A stretch of DNA of 64,000 nucleotides from Yersinia aleksiciae (GTDB lineage Bacteria > Pseudomonadota > Gammaproteobacteria > Enterobacterales > Enterobacteriaceae): assembly GCF_001047675.1 (NCBI RefSeq), contig NZ_CP011975.1, positions 1,962,073-2,026,072 of the forward strand. Reading direction: 5' to 3'. The position numbers were made by a program, and so were the translations under genes. Under the pieces are notes generated by a model, which ran no database searches, was not told the origin of the DNA, and saw only the letters and a list, made by a program, of their open reading frames with translations. This document shows positions 9,944 to 23,013 of the stretch, piece by piece; within the stretch, counting starts at the first letter, position 1, and each line of letters starts with the position of its first letter.

Positions 9944-10069
9944 TATACCGAAGAACTTGGAGTAGCAGGTAGGCAGCAAGCGAACGAATCCCGATGAGCT
10001 TACGCATGTAAGTGATTCGGGTGAGTGAACGTAGCTAACAACCCTGCTGCTTTAAGTACAAAGTGTATA
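9944..10069. repeat. Full-length ERIC element in the pstS leader
   Basis: About 126 bases with degenerate termini tataccgaagaac and agtacaaagtgtata and the conserved central arms cgaatcccgatgagcttac and gtaagtgattcgggtgag. It sits between the Pho-box promoter and the pstS ribosome site, so the pst mRNA starts with it. Confidence 0.87.
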
Positions 10070-10325
10070 AATTGTTTTCATCAGATTAAGTATGGTGCAG
10101 GAGGGAAAATAGGACACTTTAATGACAGAAAAATGTACGAAATATTACAGTTATATGACAGAGATTTAAGGTTAAGATAATTTTTTTATTTATCATGATC
10201 TTACTTCTATTTCTGAGCGGTTATTTTATCTTTTCATTCGCAAAAAGTTTAGTTTATCGTTTCAATAAACGCCAAAAATACGTTTATTTTTTAGTCGAAA
10301 ATGACAATCTTTTACTCAACGGCCA
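10070..10325. other. Regulatory spacer between pstS and glmS
   Basis: A 256-base AT-rich gap holding the pstS promoter (annotated separately). From 10165 to 10325 no gene, repeat or further operator is visible. Confidence 0.5.
10105..10161 (-). promoter_or_regulatory. PhoB-dependent pstS promoter with tandem Pho boxes
   Basis: On the minus strand, ctgtcatataactgtaat (10144-10161) and the adjoining segment ending ctgtcat (about 10122-10140) align with the two Pho boxes of E. coli pstS, and the downstream gtcctatttt (10105-10114) aligns with the E. coli -10 region. This is the layout for PhoB-phosphate activation with a PhoB-replaced -35. It drives pstSCAB-phoU. Confidence 0.88.
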
Positions 10326-10352
10326 AACAAAAAAGCCGGCATATACCGGCTT
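10326..10352 (-). terminator. Rho-independent terminator of glmUS
   Basis: On the minus strand aagccgg-tatatg-ccggctt forms a perfect 7-bp stem followed by ttttttgttt. It begins 26 bases after the glmS stop codon. Confidence 0.93.
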
Positions 10353-10415
10353 AGATTGATGCGAGTTCTATTACGATTTACTCAACCGTGACAGATTTTG
10401 CCAAGTTACGTGGCT
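10353..10415 (-). other. Unoccupied attTn7-like site at the 3' end of glmS
   Basis: The last codons of glmS (for example ggcaaaatctgtcacggttg on the minus strand) match the region bound by the Tn7 protein TnsD in E. coli glmS. The usual insertion point about 25 bases downstream would fall at about 10353, next to the terminator. No Tn7 end or foreign DNA is present. Confidence 0.6.
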
Positions 10416-12207
10416 GATCCACATCAGTGCCTTTAATTAAGGCGACGTGATAAGACAATAACTGTAGCGGCACAGTGTAGAAGATAGGGGCAATAATCTC
10501 TTCTACGTGAGGCAACTGAATAATTTTCATGCCTTCGCTATCGCTGAAACCGGCATCTTGATCGGCAAACACATACAGTAAACCACCACGCGCGCGCACT
10601 TCCTCGATGTTAGATTTCAGCTTTTCCAACAATTCATTGTTTGGTGCGACCACGATGACAGGCATATCAGCATCAATTAATGCCAATGGCCCGTGCTTCA
10701 ATTCACCGGCGGCATAAGCTTCCGCATGAATATAGGAGATTTCTTTCAGTTTCAATGCACCTTCCATCGCGATCGGGTATTGATCACCACGGCCAAGGAA
10801 CAATGCATTGTGCTTATCTGAGAAACCTTCAGCCAGTGCTTCAATGGTTTTATCCAGAGACAGCATTTGCTCAATACGGGCCGGCAGTGCCTGTAGCGCA
10901 TGAACAATATTCTGCTCCAGGCTAGCGTCAGCCCCTTTCAACTTACCAATACGGCCTACCAGCATCAGTAACACCGTCAACTGGGTGGTGAAAGCTTTTG
11001 TTGAAGCCACGCCAATCTCAGTACCGGCTTTGGTCATTAACGCTAAATCTGATTCACGAACCAACGAGGAGCCGGCTACGTTACAAATTGCCAGCGAACC
11101 TAAATACCCCAGCTCTTTTGATAAGCGCAGAGCCGCCAGTGTATCAGCAGTTTCACCCGATTGAGACAGGGTAATCAGTAGGCTATTAGGGCGCACAGCG
11201 GATTTGCGGTAACGGAATTCAGACGCAATTTCCACATCGCAAGGCACACCGGCTAATGACTCAAACCAATAGCGTGAAACCATCCCTGAGTTGTAAGAAG
11301 TCCCACAGGCAATGATTTGAATATGTTGTACATTAGCTAGCAAAGCATCAGCTTTTGGACCAAGCTCAGACAGATCAATTGCACCATGATTTAAACGGCC
11401 TTCCAGCGTATTTTTAATCGCCATTGGCTGTTCATAAATCTCTTTCTGCATGTAATGGCGGTAAACACCTTTATCACCGGCATCGTATTGCACTTGAGAT
11501 TCGATTTCAGGGCGCTCAATCGCGTTACCCTGCTTATCAAAAATCGCGACGCTGCGACGAGTGATTTCAACCACATCGCCCTCTTCCAAGAAGATAAAGC
11601 GACGAGTTACCGGCAGCAGGGCCAATTGGTCTGAGGCGATAAAGTTTTCGCCGACGCCACAACCGATCACTAATGGGCTACCTGAACGAGCTGCAACCAA
11701 ACGGCTTGGATCACGGCTATCCATTACCACAGTGCCGTAAGCGCCGCGCAATTGTGGGATGACGCGCTTAACCACTTCCAGCAACGAACCGCCCTGTTTT
11801 TGCTCCCAGTGCACCAAGTGAGCAATAACTTCAGTATCGGTTTCAGAACTGAAACGATAACCACGGCCAATCAGTAATTCACGTAAAGGTTCGTGGTTTT
11901 CAATAATGCCGTTGTGAACTACGGAGATATAGTCAGAAACATGAGGGTGCGCATTCGCCTCTGATGGCTCACCATGGGTAGCCCAGCGGGTATGTGCAAT
12001 TCCAGTACCACCGTGCAGCGCCTGATTCTCGGCCGCGTCAGACAGTGCCTGAACTTTACCCACCCGACGTAAACGGGTCATGTGACCTTCGGCATCAACC
12101 ACGGCTAAACCCGCAGAGTCATAGCCACGGTATTCAAGACGACGTAAACCTTCGATCAGAATCTCAGCGATATCACGTTGCGCTACTGCGCCAACTATTC
12201 CACACAT
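10378..12207 (-). CDS. glmS: Glutamine--fructose-6-phosphate aminotransferase GlmS
   Basis: A 609-residue cytoplasmic enzyme making glucosamine-6-phosphate from fructose-6-phosphate and glutamine, the first step to peptidoglycan and LPS amino sugars. The N-terminal Ntn glutaminase domain starts with the catalytic Cys2 (MCGIVGAV) and contains HTRWATHG. Two SIS sugar-isomerase domains follow (about 290-430 and 460-600; signatures CGTSYNSG and SQSGETADT). The C-terminus ends in KSVTVE as in E. coli. It is the second gene of glmUS, and its leader contains a hairpin that could hide or guide the ribosome site. Confidence 0.98.
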   Translation of the reverse strand: MCGIVGAVAQRDIAEILIEGLRRLEYRGYDSAGLAVVDAEGHMTRLRRVGKVQALSDAAENQALHGGTGIAHTRWATHGEPSEANAHPHVSDYISVVHNGIIENHEPLRELLIGRGYRFSSETDTEVIAHLVHWEQKQGGSLLEVVKRVIPQLRGAYGTVVMDSRDPSRLVAARSGSPLVIGCGVGENFIASDQLALLPVTRRFIFLEEGDVVEITRRSVAIFDKQGNAIERPEIESQVQYDAGDKGVYRHYMQKEIYEQPMAIKNTLEGRLNHGAIDLSELGPKADALLANVQHIQIIACGTSYNSGMVSRYWFESLAGVPCDVEIASEFRYRKSAVRPNSLLITLSQSGETADTLAALRLSKELGYLGSLAICNVAGSSLVRESDLALMTKAGTEIGVASTKAFTTQLTVLLMLVGRIGKLKGADASLEQNIVHALQALPARIEQMLSLDKTIEALAEGFSDKHNALFLGRGDQYPIAMEGALKLKEISYIHAEAYAAGELKHGPLALIDADMPVIVVAPNNELLEKLKSNIEEVRARGGLLYVFADQDAGFSDSEGMKIIQLPHVEEIIAPIFYTVPLQLLSYHVALIKGTDVDQPRNLAKSVTVE

Positions 12208-12224
12208 CTGTTTTATTCCTATGT

Positions 12225-12243
12225 AAGGTTCTTTTAGAACCTT
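12225..12243 (-). promoter_or_regulatory. glmS leader hairpin near the ribosome binding site
   Basis: aaggttct and agaacctt form an inverted repeat just upstream of the glmS start on the minus strand. In E. coli the glmS leader folds to block translation and is opened by base-pairing with the small RNA GlmZ. The hairpin here is seen; GlmZ control in this organism is inferred. Confidence 0.5.
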
Positions 12244-12415
12244 GTCGATGTCAGTGACCTGATTGATCCGGATTTTCCGGGTTCCCCGAGCCTGTAGAGT
12301 TGGGGATTATTATGTTTTGTTCTGTACTCTCAGCTTAAATCTATAAACCAAAAACACAGGGCAAAACATCCCTTCAAAGCAGAAGAACTCACCTTAAAGG
12401 GGTTGTTTTAATATA

Positions 12416-12542
<127 letters not shown>

Positions 12543-12544
12543 GC

Positions 12545-13915
12545 TTATTTTTTCTTAACCGGACGCTGCCAGCCCTGAACATGTACCTGCTTAACACGGC
12601 TGAGTACTAACTCATCTTCAGCAATATCGCGGGTTACGGTTGTCCCCGCAGCAATGGTGACACCGTTGGCGACAGTGACAGGAGCCACCAGCTGAGTATC
12701 AGACCCAACAAAGACATTATCGCCAATAATCGTTTTAAACTTATTAGCTCCATCATAGTTGCAAGTTATGGTTCCTGCGCCGATATTTACGCCAGAACCA
12801 ATTTCAGCATCGCCTAAATAGGAGAGATGTCCCGCTTTCGAGCCTTTGCCCAAGCGAGTATTTTTGATTTCGACAAAGTTGCCGACATGTGCGCCTTCCG
12901 CTAACTCAGCCCCAGGGCGCAAGCGGGCAAATGGGCCAACGGTACAGCCAGCATCCAAACGGGAATTTTCCAAAACCGTGTAAGGGCTAATTTCTGAATC
13001 ATCGCCAATAACACAACTTTTCAGTACACATCCCGTACCAATACGCACGCGATCACCTAACGTCACATGGCCTTCGATAATGACATTGGTATCAATAGTG
13101 ATATCGCGACCATGTGTTAATTCTCCGCGCAAATCAAAGCGCGCAGGGTCCAGTAACATAACCCCCGCTAACAGCAGTTTTTCTGCTTGTTCGGACTGGA
13201 ATACCCGCTCCAGAGTCGCCAATTGCAGGCGGTTATTGACCCCTTCAACCTCACTCAGGCGAGTAGGATGAACAGTAGCAATCTTCTGACCATCAGCATG
13301 GGCCATGGCAATAATATCGGTGATATAAAACTCACCCTGAGCATTGTTATTATCCAGTCGCGATAACCAACGTTTCAAATCACGCCCGTTCGCCACCAAT
13401 ATTCCGGTGTTGATTTCATTTATCTCGCGCTGCGCATCGCTGGCATCTTTATGCTCAACAATTCCTACCACATCACCATTTTCGCGCACAATGCGGCCAT
13501 AGCCGCTTGGGTCATCCAGCTTCACCGTCAACAAGCCAATACCGCCTTGCGGTTTAGCGGCCAACAACCGTTGGAGAGTATCAACAGAGATCAATGGCAC
13601 ATCGCCGTATAGCATCAACACATCTTCATCATCAGCAAAATGGGGTGCAGCCTGTTGCATCGCGTGCCCGGTACCCAGTTGCTCAGCCTGCAATACCCAG
13701 TTCAAGGACGGATCAGACAGCGCCTTTTTCAGCAACTCGCCACCATGTCCGTAAACCAAATGGACATTTTCTGCACCCAGCTTCATGGCCGCATCGATAA
13801 CATGCTGGACCATCGGCTTACCTGCCAATGGGTGTAACACCTTAGGAAGATCGGAATACATGCGAGTTCCCTTACCTGCGGCAAGGATGACTACACTCAT
13901 TGAGCTGTTAGACAT
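12545..13915 (-). CDS. glmU: Bifunctional UDP-GlcNAc pyrophosphorylase / GlcN-1-P acetyltransferase GlmU
   Basis: A 456-residue enzyme making UDP-GlcNAc. The N-terminal nucleotidyltransferase domain (1-229) starts with [15 protein letters not shown] (substrate-binding glycine-rich loop). The C-terminal left-handed beta-helix (about 250-456) of hexapeptide repeats carries the acetyltransferase with the GHLSYLGD and [11 protein letters not shown] motifs. The start at 13915 ([14 protein letters not shown]) gives the E. coli length; a start two codons upstream is also possible. It is first in the glmUS operon. Nothing unusual in the protein, but an ERIC abuts its stop codon. Confidence 0.97.
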   Translation of the reverse strand: MSNSSMSVVILAAGKGTRMYSDLPKVLHPLAGKPMVQHVIDAAMKLGAENVHLVYGHGGELLKKALSDPSLNWVLQAEQLGTGHAMQQAAPHFADDEDVLMLYGDVPLISVDTLQRLLAAKPQGGIGLLTVKLDDPSGYGRIVRENGDVVGIVEHKDASDAQREINEINTGILVANGRDLKRWLSRLDNNNAQGEFYITDIIAMAHADGQKIATVHPTRLSEVEGVNNRLQLATLERVFQSEQAEKLLLAGVMLLDPARFDLRGELTHGRDITIDTNVIIEGHVTLGDRVRIGTGCVLKSCVIGDDSEISPYTVLENSRLDAGCTVGPFARLRPGAELAEGAHVGNFVEIKNTRLGKGSKAGHLSYLGDAEIGSGVNIGAGTITCNYDGANKFKTIIGDNVFVGSDTQLVAPVTVANGVTIAAGTTVTRDIAEDELVLSRVKQVHVQGWQRPVKKK

Positions 13916-14275
13916 AAGCAACCTGATAACTCCAATTTAATAGACGGAAGTAAACCTGTTTGGCGAAATAATTACTACATATTTCTCAGCGAAAAATGGA
14001 CTCAACCCGCGTGGTTAAAGGGTTGTAGCTACTAGCCGTGTAACGAAAAAATGTGGCAGAAAGTGTCTGCGATCAGCGACGTTTTCTGACCTGATTTTGT
14101 CAAAATACATTCACTCATTCAGACTATTAACCACTTATTTTACGATAAGAAACAAGAATTTTCAGAAAGAAACTCTTTTAGTTTAGCTTAGGATTAATTA
14201 AACACAGAATGGGTGATTGGGCGGGTAATGTCAGAGAGTAGATTAGGGTATTCGTCGCTGTTGTGCTAAATGGGA
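13916..14275. other. Intergenic region between glmU and the atp terminator
   Basis: About 360 bases upstream of glmU. It must contain the glmUS promoter(s). An AT-rich stretch at 14129-14163 is compatible with a NagC site, which controls glmUS in E. coli, but the match is too weak to call. No gene or repeat is visible. Confidence 0.45.
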
Positions 14276-14312
14276 GTAAAAAAAATGCCAATCAGCTGTA
14301 CTGACTGGCATT
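14276..14312 (-). terminator. Rho-independent terminator of the atp operon
   Basis: On the minus strand aatgccagtcag-tacag-ctgattggcatt forms a 12-bp stem (one G-U type mismatch) followed directly by a run of eight T. It lies about 90 bases downstream of atpC. Confidence 0.94.
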
Positions 14313-14401
14313 CTATACATCGTAATGTAATAACTTTATAAATCAATGTATTGTCAATCAGATATCCATAAGGATAATCTAAAAAACCACATGATATAAA
14401 A

Positions 14402-14824
14402 TTACATCGCTTTCCTGGTCAGCTCGATTACGCGTAATTTCGCAATCGCCTTCGCCAATTCAGCGGATGCCTGAGCATAGTCGACATCACCATGGGAGTT
14501 ATTGATATGGGCTTCTGCTTTGCGCTTAGATTCCAGCGCCTTAGCTTCGTCCAAATCCTGCCCACGAATAGCAGTGTCAGCCAATACGATCACAACACTC
14601 GGTTGCACCTCAAGGATGCCGCCAGAAAGATAAATAAACTCTTCCTCACCGAACTGCTTAACGATACGTATCATGCCAGGCTTAATGGCAGTGAGCAGTG
14701 GGGCGTGGCCAGGGAAAATCCCCAGTTCACCTTCACTACCCGTCACCTGAATTTTTTGTACCACGCCAGAGAACATCTTTTTCTCTGCGCTCACAACATC
14801 CAGATGGTAAGTCATTGCAGCCAT
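14402..14824 (-). CDS. atpC: ATP synthase epsilon subunit AtpC
   Basis: A 140-residue subunit of the F1 central stalk and an intrinsic inhibitor of ATP hydrolysis. It has the beta-sandwich domain (about 1-85, with [17 protein letters not shown]) and a C-terminal helical hairpin (about 90-138). It is the last gene of the atpIBEFHAGDC operon, 21 bases after atpD. The start at 14824 gives [11 protein letters not shown], the Yersinia-type N-terminus. Confidence 0.97.
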   Translation of the reverse strand: MAAMTYHLDVVSAEKKMFSGVVQKIQVTGSEGELGIFPGHAPLLTAIKPGMIRIVKQFGEEEFIYLSGGILEVQPSVVIVLADTAIRGQDLDEAKALESKRKAEAHINNSHGDVDYAQASAELAKAIAKLRVIELTRKAM

Positions 14825-14845
14825 GTCACCCTCCAGTCAACAGCG

Positions 14846-16319
<1,474 letters not shown>

Positions 16320-16326
16320 AACCTGG

Positions 16327-17190
16327 TTAAACCGCGGAGGCTCCCCCGACGATCTCGGTGAGTTCCTGAGTGATGCTGGCCTGACGAGCCTTGTTGTAAA
16401 CCAACTGCAGCTCTTTGATCAGACTACCGCCGTTATCGGTGGCGGCTTTCATCGCTACCATTCGCGCGGCCTGTTCGCTGGCCAGGTTTTCAACGACGCC
16501 CTGATAAACTTGCGATTCCACATAGCGACGCAGGAGGGTATCCAGCAGTGCTTTAGGATCGGGTTCATACAGGTAATCCCAGGATTTCTTCTTCAGCTCA
16601 CCGTCTTCCGCTGGCGGAAGAGGGAGTAGCTGCATGATCCGTGGTTCCTGAGACATCGTATTGATAAACTTGTTATTCACGATATACAGTTTATCCAGAC
16701 GACCTTCATCATAGGCTTGCAGCATGACTTTAACCGGTCCGATAAGTTCTGACAGAGAAGGGTTATCCCCCATGCCAGTAACCTGAGCAACAATCTTGCC
16801 GCCCACGGAGCCAAAGAAAGAAGCCGCTTTTGACCCGATCAGCGCTAAATCACACTCAACGCCTTTTTCAGACCAACCTTTCATCTCAGACAACAGTCTT
16901 TTGAACAGGTTAATGTTCAAACCACCGCACAAGCCACGGTCTGTAGAAACCACCAGATACCCGACACGCTTAACGTCGCGCTCTTCCAGGTACGGATGCT
17001 TATATTCCAGATTACCTAACGCGAGGTGACCAATCACACTACGCATTGTTTCTGCATAAGGACGGCTAGCCGCCATGCGTTCCTGCGATTTACGCATTTT
17101 GGAGGCGGCGACCATCTCCATGGCTTTGGTGATCTTTTGCGTGTTTTGCACGCTGGCGATCTTGGAACGTATCTCTTTTGCGCCGGCCAT
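16327..17190 (-). CDS. atpG: ATP synthase gamma subunit AtpG
   Basis: A 287-residue rotor-shaft subunit of F1, with long N- and C-terminal helices (about 1-55 and 215-287) forming the antiparallel coiled coil that turns inside the alpha/beta hexamer. The conserved start [20 protein letters not shown] and the C-terminal [22 protein letters not shown] end are present. It follows atpA after about 60 bases. Confidence 0.97.
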   Translation of the reverse strand: MAGAKEIRSKIASVQNTQKITKAMEMVAASKMRKSQERMAASRPYAETMRSVIGHLALGNLEYKHPYLEERDVKRVGYLVVSTDRGLCGGLNINLFKRLLSEMKGWSEKGVECDLALIGSKAASFFGSVGGKIVAQVTGMGDNPSLSELIGPVKVMLQAYDEGRLDKLYIVNNKFINTMSQEPRIMQLLPLPPAEDGELKKKSWDYLYEPDPKALLDTLLRRYVESQVYQGVVENLASEQAARMVAMKAATDNGGSLIKELQLVYNKARQASITQELTEIVGGASAV

Positions 17191-17251
17191 TTCTGCTTCT
17201 CCTCATTGCCAGACGGCCTGCTTTCCTAATGAAAAGCAGGGCCGCATAGCG

Positions 17252-18793
17252 TTACCAGGACTGGGTTGCCTTAAATGTATCAAGGATGCCTTTCAGCTTG
17301 GCCTCGATCTCATCGTTATACGCACCAGTTTGGTTGATTTGTTGCAGAAGCTCGGCGTGCTCACGGTCAGCAAACGCCAACAGCGCAGCTTCGAAGCTAC
17401 CTACCTTCGCCAACTCGATATCACCCAGATAACCACGTTCAGCTGCGAACAGAACCAGAGACTGCTGCGCTACAGACATCGGCGCATACTGTTTCTGTTT
17501 CAGAAGCTCGGTCACTTTCTGACCATGACTCAGCTGTTTACGTGTTGCATCATCCAAATCGGATGCGAACTGGGAGAACGCAGCAAGTTCACGATACTGT
17601 GCCAGAGCGGTACGGATACCACCGGACAGTTTTTTCATGATCTTGGTTTGCGCTGCACCACCCACACGGGATACGGAGATACCTGGGTTAACCGCAGGAC
17701 GAATACCGGCGTTAAACAGGCTAGATTCCAAGAAGATCTGACCATCGGTAATCGAAATTACGTTAGTCGGAACGAACGCGGAAACGTCCCCTGCTTGAGT
17801 TTCAATGATTGGCAAAGCGGTCAAAGAACCGGTCTTACCTTTCACTTCACCCTTGGTAAAGGCTTCAACGTAGTCAGAGTTAACACGCGCAGCACGTTCC
17901 AGCAAACGGGAGTGAAGGTAGAATACGTCGCCAGGATAAGCTTCACGACCTGGTGGACGACGGAGCAGCAAGGAGATTTGACGATATGCAACAGCCTGTT
18001 TGGACAGGTCATCATAAATAATCAGCGCATCTTCACCGCGGTCGCGGAAATATTCACCCATGGCACAACCGGAATACGGAGCCAAGTATTGTAATGCTGC
18101 AGATTCAGAGGCAGTAGCGACAACCACAATGGTGTTAGCCAATGCGCCATGCTCTTCCAGTTTACGCACTACGTTAGAAACAGTAGAGGCTTTCTGGCCG
18201 ATAGCAACATACACACACTTGATGCCGGAATCGCGCTGGTTGATGATCGCATCAATCGCCAGGGCAGTTTTACCTGTCTGACGGTCACCGATGATCAATT
18301 CACGCTGACCACGACCGATTGGGATCATGGCATCGACTGACTTATAGCCAGTCTGAACAGGTTCATCAACAGATTGGCGTTCGATAACGCCAGGTGCGAT
18401 AGCTTCAACAGCTGAGAAGCCGTCGTTTTCTACCGGACCTTTACCATCGATAGGTTCACCCAGAGTATTGACGACGCGACCCAACAGGCCACGACCGACT
18501 GGAACTTCCAGGATACGGCCAGTACATTTAACCTTCATGCCTTCGGCAAGATCGGCGTACGGACCCATAACTACAGCACCTACGGAGTCGCGCTCCAAGT
18601 TCAGTGCGATTGCGTAACGGTTGCCTGGCAGTGCGATCATCTCGCCCTGCATTACGTCGGCCAGACCGTGTACACGAATGATCCCGTCGCTGACGGAAAC
18701 AATAGTACCTTCATTGTGAGCTTCGCTCACTACATTGAACTGAGCAATGCGCTGCTTGATCAGTTCGCTGATTTCGGTGGAATTCAGTTGCAT
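17252..18793 (-). CDS. atpA: ATP synthase alpha subunit AtpA
   Basis: A 513-residue nucleotide-binding F1 subunit. The P-loop GDRQTGKTA is near residue 170 and the alpha/beta family signature [11 protein letters not shown] is near 365. The length equals E. coli AtpA. It follows atpH by 14 bases and precedes atpG in the standard order. Confidence 0.98.
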   Translation of the reverse strand: MQLNSTEISELIKQRIAQFNVVSEAHNEGTIVSVSDGIIRVHGLADVMQGEMIALPGNRYAIALNLERDSVGAVVMGPYADLAEGMKVKCTGRILEVPVGRGLLGRVVNTLGEPIDGKGPVENDGFSAVEAIAPGVIERQSVDEPVQTGYKSVDAMIPIGRGQRELIIGDRQTGKTALAIDAIINQRDSGIKCVYVAIGQKASTVSNVVRKLEEHGALANTIVVVATASESAALQYLAPYSGCAMGEYFRDRGEDALIIYDDLSKQAVAYRQISLLLRRPPGREAYPGDVFYLHSRLLERAARVNSDYVEAFTKGEVKGKTGSLTALPIIETQAGDVSAFVPTNVISITDGQIFLESSLFNAGIRPAVNPGISVSRVGGAAQTKIMKKLSGGIRTALAQYRELAAFSQFASDLDDATRKQLSHGQKVTELLKQKQYAPMSVAQQSLVLFAAERGYLGDIELAKVGSFEAALLAFADREHAELLQQINQTGAYNDEIEAKLKGILDTFKATQSW

Positions 18794-18807
18794 ATGCTCC
18801 AGTCCCC

Positions 18808-19341
18808 TTAAGACTGCAAGACGTCCGCCAGGCGTTCTAGACGACCGCGAACGCTGCCATCTATCACCATATCGCCCGCACGTATTACTACGCCGGCCAT
18901 TACAGACTTATCGATTTTGCAATTCAGCTTAACTTTGCGTGACAGACGTTTTTCCATCGCAGCGGCAATTTTAGCCAGCTGTTCGTCATTCAGTGGACTC
19001 GCTGAGCTCACTTCAACGTCGACGGTTGACTCCAATGAGGCACGCAGTTGAATAAACTGCTCCAACACCTCAGGAAGAACCAGTAAACGGCCATTCTCCG
19101 CCATAACTCGAATGAAGTTCTGTGCGGGTTCATCGAGCTGATCACCACAGACTGCAATAAACGTCTTAGACATTGTTTCTGGTGCGACTGCACCGGAAAG
19201 CAATTCAGCGATCTGTTCATTGCGAGTCACTTGGGCAGTAAACGCTAGCATATCCTGCCAACGCTCAACCGCCTGGTGCTCAACAGCAAAGTCAAAAGCT
19301 GCTTTGGCGTAGGGGCGAGCTACAGTTACAAATTCAGACAT
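18808..19341 (-). CDS. atpH: ATP synthase delta subunit AtpH
   Basis: A 177-residue peripheral-stalk subunit joining F1 to the b dimer. It has an N-terminal helical domain (about 1-105) and a C-terminal beta region with the OSCP signature [20 protein letters not shown]. The spacing to atpF (14 bases) and to atpA (14 bases) is tight. Confidence 0.97.
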   Translation of the reverse strand: MSEFVTVARPYAKAAFDFAVEHQAVERWQDMLAFTAQVTRNEQIAELLSGAVAPETMSKTFIAVCGDQLDEPAQNFIRVMAENGRLLVLPEVLEQFIQLRASLESTVDVEVSSASPLNDEQLAKIAAAMEKRLSRKVKLNCKIDKSVMAGVVIRAGDMVIDGSVRGRLERLADVLQS

Positions 19342-19355
19342 CAGCCCCTCCCTCC

Positions 19356-19826
19356 TTACAGTTCAGCGACCAGTTTATCAACGATGTCGCTGTTAGCAGC
19401 TTCATCCACGGAACGTTCGATGATCTTCTCGGCGCCAGCTATAGCCAACATCGCGACTTGCTTACGCAACTCTTCACGAGCGCGCTTACGTTCGGCGTCG
19501 ATCTCTGCCTGCGCTTGCGCCACGATTTTGTTACGTTCCTGTTCAGCTTCTACTTTAGCTTCATCAAGGATCTGAGCTTTGCGTTTACTTGCCTGCTCAA
19601 TGATCACCTGTGCTTCTGCTTTAGCTTTCTTCAGTTGGTCGGTCGCATTGGCTTGCGCTAAGTCCAAATCTTTTTTGGCACGCTCTGCAGAAGAGAGACC
19701 GTCAGCAATTTCTTTTTGACGCTTCTCAATGGCAGCCATAATCGGCGGCCATATGTACTTCATACAAAACAGGACAAACAGGACAAACGCGATGGCCTGG
19801 CCGAGGATTGTTGCGTTAAGATTCAC
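19356..19826 (-). CDS. atpF: ATP synthase b subunit AtpF
   Basis: A 156-residue peripheral-stalk subunit: one N-terminal membrane helix (about 5-25) followed by a long charged coiled-coil helix (about 30-150) rich in Ala, Lys and Glu. It forms a dimer clamping F0 to F1. The length matches E. coli. Confidence 0.97.
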   Translation of the reverse strand: MNLNATILGQAIAFVLFVLFCMKYIWPPIMAAIEKRQKEIADGLSSAERAKKDLDLAQANATDQLKKAKAEAQVIIEQASKRKAQILDEAKVEAEQERNKIVAQAQAEIDAERKRAREELRKQVAMLAIAGAEKIIERSVDEAANSDIVDKLVAEL

Positions 19827-19887
19827 AGCACAATGCCTCTTTCAAAGTTAATAGTTTGGTGTAGTTTCACAGTAGAGAAAACTCTAC

Positions 19888-20156
<269 letters not shown>

Positions 20157-20165
20157 AGTAGTGTT

Positions 20166-20293
20166 TATACACGTCATACTTCAAGCTGCCTGTGCGTTGG
20201 CTTCCTTCGTTCACCCCAGTCACTTACCTATGTAAGCTCTTCGGGATTCGCTCAGTTGCCGCCTTCCTGCAACTCGAATTATTTAGAGTATAT
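20166..20293. repeat. Full-length ERIC element between atpB and atpE
   Basis: About 128 bases with termini tatacacgtcatacttcaag and gaattatttagagtatatt and central arms caccccagtcacttac and gtaagctcttcgggattcg. It fills most of the atpB-atpE gap in the atp transcript. Confidence 0.92.
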
Positions 20294-20301
20294 TAAGAAA
20301 A

Positions 20302-21180
<879 letters not shown>

Positions 21181-21564
21181 TTAAGTACGGTAGCCGCTAA
21201 TCACGGCCGGTGCCAATATCTGCACAATCAGCACCGCTAAATAGGTTAAGCCAAGTGGGGCAAATGCTGCTTTAAACAGCCCTAATGCCACAATCAGCAA
21301 AATTATCGTCACGATAACTTTTAACCCTTCGCCAATGGCAAACGACCACGCAACACGACCTGGAGCAGCTGTGTCTACTTGATGGCGGCAAGCAAACAAC
21401 ATAAACATCACGCTGGGCAACCAGGCTGCCAGCCCTCCTGCCAGAGCAGAAGCACTCCATTCCAGGCTTTTAAAACCAAAAGCAGCGCTGAGAACAACAA
21501 AAGTCATTAACTGCAGTAACAGCAACTTTCGTGCAATTTTCCCACTGTAAAGGGACACAGGCAT
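21181..21564 (-). CDS. atpI: ATP synthase accessory protein AtpI
   Basis: A 127-residue inner-membrane protein with four hydrophobic segments (about 15-33, 38-55, 75-95, 100-120). In other bacteria AtpI helps assemble the c ring. It is the promoter-proximal gene of the atp operon, as in E. coli, and the start at 21564 gives MPVSLYSGKIARKLL. Confidence 0.94.
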   Translation of the reverse strand: MPVSLYSGKIARKLLLLQLMTFVVLSAAFGFKSLEWSASALAGGLAAWLPSVMFMLFACRHQVDTAAPGRVAWSFAIGEGLKVIVTIILLIVALGLFKAAFAPLGLTYLAVLIVQILAPAVISGYRT

Positions 21565-21658
21565 GACGTTTGTTCTCTCTGAACCACACTAAGGGTATGC
21601 TGAGTGAGGTATAAAACTGCTTTTTACCCCACTGAGTCAAGCAGCAAAAAACGAGCAA

Positions 21659-21686
21659 ATTATACGGGCCACTCAAACGAATTCAA
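21659..21686 (-). promoter_or_regulatory. Main atp operon promoter
   Basis: On the minus strand TTGAAT (21681-21686) and TATAAT (21659-21664) are separated by 16 bases, about 95 bases upstream of atpI. The surrounding sequence resembles the E. coli atpI promoter. Confidence 0.75.
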
Positions 21687-21689
21687 TCG

Positions 21690-22231
21690 ATAAGTAGCGA
21701 AAAGGTGAACAATTATTTAAATTTTATTCTTTACGGCTATTTTCACAAGAAAAGCCTCGGAATAAATATCTCATTTATTTGTCTGACGATTCCAACCATT
21801 ATCAATAAATCGTCGTATCGATCACATAACTTAAAACAAAACAGATTTATATCCCATAAAGCTTCACTTTGTCTTTAACGAAAAGAGCCATTAAAACTTT
21901 TATAAATCATAATGTTAAAATTAAAACATTATCGAACAACCTAGCTACTTAGTAAAAACGTCCCATTGACATTTCCGATTATATTCTTGTAACAGTATGG
22001 ATACATAAAAAGAGGCCATGTGTGAGTAAAGTAATGACTAAAGTTATTATTTGACCGCTTTCAATATAGTCATACCACATGTTACTGCTGATTTTGTAAA
22101 CAACACGTGAAATATAATCGATCCAAACGAGAGTAAGAGAATAAATACTCACCAACATTGAAAACAATAAATCAGATAAATGTACGGTAGCCCACTAAGG
22201 ATTTATTACATTTTTTTGATAAATAGCAAAG
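21690..22231. other. Long AT-rich spacer between atpI and rsmG
   Basis: About 540 bases beyond the atp promoter without a supported gene. A minus-strand frame of about 60 codons (21979-22167) is hydrophobic but has no ribosome site and a TTG/ATG start without context. No repeat or terminator is evident after rsmG-direction transcripts. Confidence 0.5.
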
Positions 22232-22852
22232 TTAGTTTGACTTAAGAATGACCAGATGACGCTCACCTTCCAACTCAGGCACTTGCAATCGCACAACCGA
22301 CTCAAGGGCTATTCCAGCGGGCAGTGTCACTAATTCATCATCAGGCCTTACCCCTTTAAGCGCATAAAAACGCCCTTCAGGTTTAGCTGGCAGATGGTGA
22401 CACCAAGACAGCATATCCTGTAGTGATGCAAATGCACGGCTTATTACGCCATCGAATGGCAGTTGTGCGGCGAACTCCTCAACCCGGCTTTGTACTGGCT
22501 CGATATTGCTTAAGCCTAATTCGTGCTGTACTTGGCGGAGAAAGCGCACGCGCTTACCCAGACTATCGAGCAACGTAAAATGCGCGTCAGGACGCACAAT
22601 GGCCAGTGGGATACCAGGAAGTCCTGGACCGGTGCCAACATCGATAAACCGGCTACCTTGCAAGTGTGGATTAACCACAATGCTGTCCAGAATATGCCGG
22701 ACCAACATTTGCTGTGGATCACGAACAGAAGTCAGATTATAGGCTTTGTTCCACTTATGCAGCAGTTCCACATAGCCTATCAGCTGTAATTTTTGCTGAT
22801 CGGGTAACTCAATATCTGCGGCGTTGAGTAGAGAATTTAATTTTTTTAACAC
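22232..22852 (-). CDS. rsmG: 16S rRNA (guanine527-N7)-methyltransferase RsmG
   Basis: A 206-residue SAM-dependent methyltransferase modifying G527 of 16S rRNA. The GidB fold is shown by the SAM loop [17 protein letters not shown] (near residues 65-82) and the downstream [14 protein letters not shown] acidic end. Loss gives low-level streptomycin resistance in several bacteria. It is downstream of mnmG by 161 bases (to 23014) in the gid arrangement of enterobacteria. Confidence 0.97.
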   Translation of the reverse strand: MLKKLNSLLNAADIELPDQQKLQLIGYVELLHKWNKAYNLTSVRDPQQMLVRHILDSIVVNPHLQGSRFIDVGTGPGLPGIPLAIVRPDAHFTLLDSLGKRVRFLRQVQHELGLSNIEPVQSRVEEFAAQLPFDGVISRAFASLQDMLSWCHHLPAKPEGRFYALKGVRPDDELVTLPAGIALESVVRLQVPELEGERHLVILKSN

Positions 22853-23013
22853 AACAATTTCCCCTGACCAAAAAGTGTTTAGTCAGCATGTAAAGGGCCA
22901 ATACGAGGAATGATAATCTAGCTTAGCAGTAGTTTGAATCGTTAGTTGTGGTCTGAAAATCGAGCATAATCGGCCGTGCTGTCTATCTTTCGCAGCACAG
23001 CCAAATCTGATTG

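Noticed and set aside
9912..10007. N-terminal extension of pstS by 32 codons
   Set aside because: It is ERIC sequence in frame; the signal peptide and strong ribosome site start at 9911.
17075..18094. Long 339-codon plus-strand frame opposite atpG and atpA
   Set aside because: An antisense shadow of highly biased atpA/atpG codons; no start context and no homology that I recognise.
21979..22167. Hydrophobic 62-codon minus-strand frame in the atpI-rsmG gap
   Set aside because: TTG start without a ribosome site in an AT-rich region; conceivable small protein, but unsupported.
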